NCBI RefSeq assembly: GCF_900109495.1
Contig: NZ_FOAA01000017.1
Location: 1 to 64,000, forward strand
Reading direction: 5' to 3'
DNA length: 64,000 nucleotides
DNA from: Ectothiorhodospira marina
GTDB lineage: Bacteria; Pseudomonadota; Gammaproteobacteria; Ectothiorhodospirales; Ectothiorhodospiraceae
The notes beneath the pieces are model-generated. The model was not told where the DNA came from. It worked only from the letters and a program-made list of their open reading frames with translations, and searched no databases. Below are positions 63,661 through 64,000 of this stretch, one piece after another; the stretch's first letter is position 1; the number at the start of each line of letters is the position of its first letter. The translations under genes and the position numbers were made by a program.

Positions 63661-64000
63661 TCGCCTCGATCCTTCATGGGCGATGGCCCCTGCCTGCATC
63701 CTGGCGCCTGACGGCTGGCCAGGTCCCGACCACGCCGTCTTCAGGGTCATCCTGTACCGGCATCCAGGTCCGGGATCTGTGGGTGGAACGCCAGGGCCGC
63801 ACCCTGGTGGACAGGGCCAACCTGGATCTGGAACCGGGCAACGTCCATGCCTTGGTGGGCCCCAATGGTGCCGGCAAGAGCACCCTGCTGTCGGTGCTGG
63901 CGGGCGAAACCAGGCAGAACCACGGCCAAGTGACCTGGTCGGGACGGCCCCTGGATGACTGGTGCCCCAACGCCCTGGCCCGCTGTCGGGCCGTGCTGCC
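63657..64000 (+). CDS. hmuV: hemin ABC transporter ATP-binding protein, cut by window end
   Basis: The first 114 codons are present and the gene continues beyond the window. After an unusual N-terminal extension of about 37 residues (SILHGRWPLPASWRL, SSGSSCTG) the ABC domain starts at IQVRDLWVERQGRTLVDRAN and includes Walker A LVGPNGAGKSTLLSVLAG near residue 70. The ATG overlaps the hmuU stop by four bases. A start farther inside, near the ABC domain, is possible because HmuV proteins usually lack this extension. The signature and Walker B motifs lie outside the window. Confidence 0.93.
   Translation, partial: MIASILHGRWPLPASWRLTAGQVPTTPSSGSSCTGIQVRDLWVERQGRTLVDRANLDLEPGNVHALVGPNGAGKSTLLSVLAGETRQNHGQVTWSGRPLDDWCPNALARCRAVL

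Noticed and set aside
1-64000. CRISPR arrays, tRNA or rRNA genes, insertion sequences
   Set aside because: No regularly spaced repeats, no cloverleaf or rRNA sequence and no transposase frame were found on either strand.

Overview
The window is chromosomal DNA of a GC-rich, Gram-negative, didermic bacterium. Six TonB-dependent receptors, lipoprotein and Fur-type signals, a cytochrome c'-like protein and gene content of proteobacterial type point to a gammaproteobacterium. An Ectothiorhodospiraceae-like relative is my best guess, but that is inference because no rRNA or marker gene is present. The theme is uptake and handling of iron, heme and cobalt/cobalamin.

Layout. 0-7.4 kb: a HigBA toxin-antitoxin pair, a broken PEP-CTERM gene, a chemoreceptor, an ergothioneine operon (egtB-egtD-DUF302) and a patatin. 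7.5-15.2 kb: a TonB receptor, a cytochrome c'-like protein, a multi-pass membrane protein, a second TonB receptor divergent from a LysR regulator, and a DUF1992 protein. 15.6-28.1 kb: a cobalamin block bounded by two inward-facing cobalamin riboswitches. The left one leads into a TonB receptor and a BtuFCD-like ABC transporter. The right one leads into cobW-cobN-chlI/chlD. The chlI frame ends at an in-frame A_AAA_AAG slippery heptamer, and a -1 shift there enters a VWA (chlD) frame that has no usable start of its own, so a ChlID fusion made by programmed frameshifting is predicted.

28-33.7 kb: a light/second-messenger group, with a CarH-like B12-binding protein without an obvious DNA-binding domain, a divergent PAS-PAS-GGDEF-EAL protein, and a prokaryotic FeS-type photolyase translationally coupled to a DUF2256 protein. 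33.7-37.4 kb is a gene graveyard: a spermidine-synthase-like membrane protein lacking its catalytic domain, an FMN-binding lipoprotein, a P-type ATPase, a YtxH-like protein and an HMA protein, all broken. A PIN-type toxin-antitoxin pair sits there between 84-bp direct repeats.

37.6-42.9 kb: heme-handling genes (HmuS-like twice, an IsdG-type monooxygenase) and a TonB receptor. 43-45 kb: a solitary AAA ATPase-nuclease and a flavodoxin fragment. 45-57.8 kb: a five-gene minus-strand cluster of an S9 peptidase, two paralogous ~1,100-residue lipoproteins on either side of a TonB receptor, and an exported FmdE-like protein. This is the best candidate for an undescribed uptake system, probably for peptides or peptide-like ligands. 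58.1-64 kb: a Fur-box-controlled heme locus (hutX, an NAD(P)-binding protein, a heme receptor with FRAP and NPDL boxes, hmuTUV), with hmuV cut by the window end.
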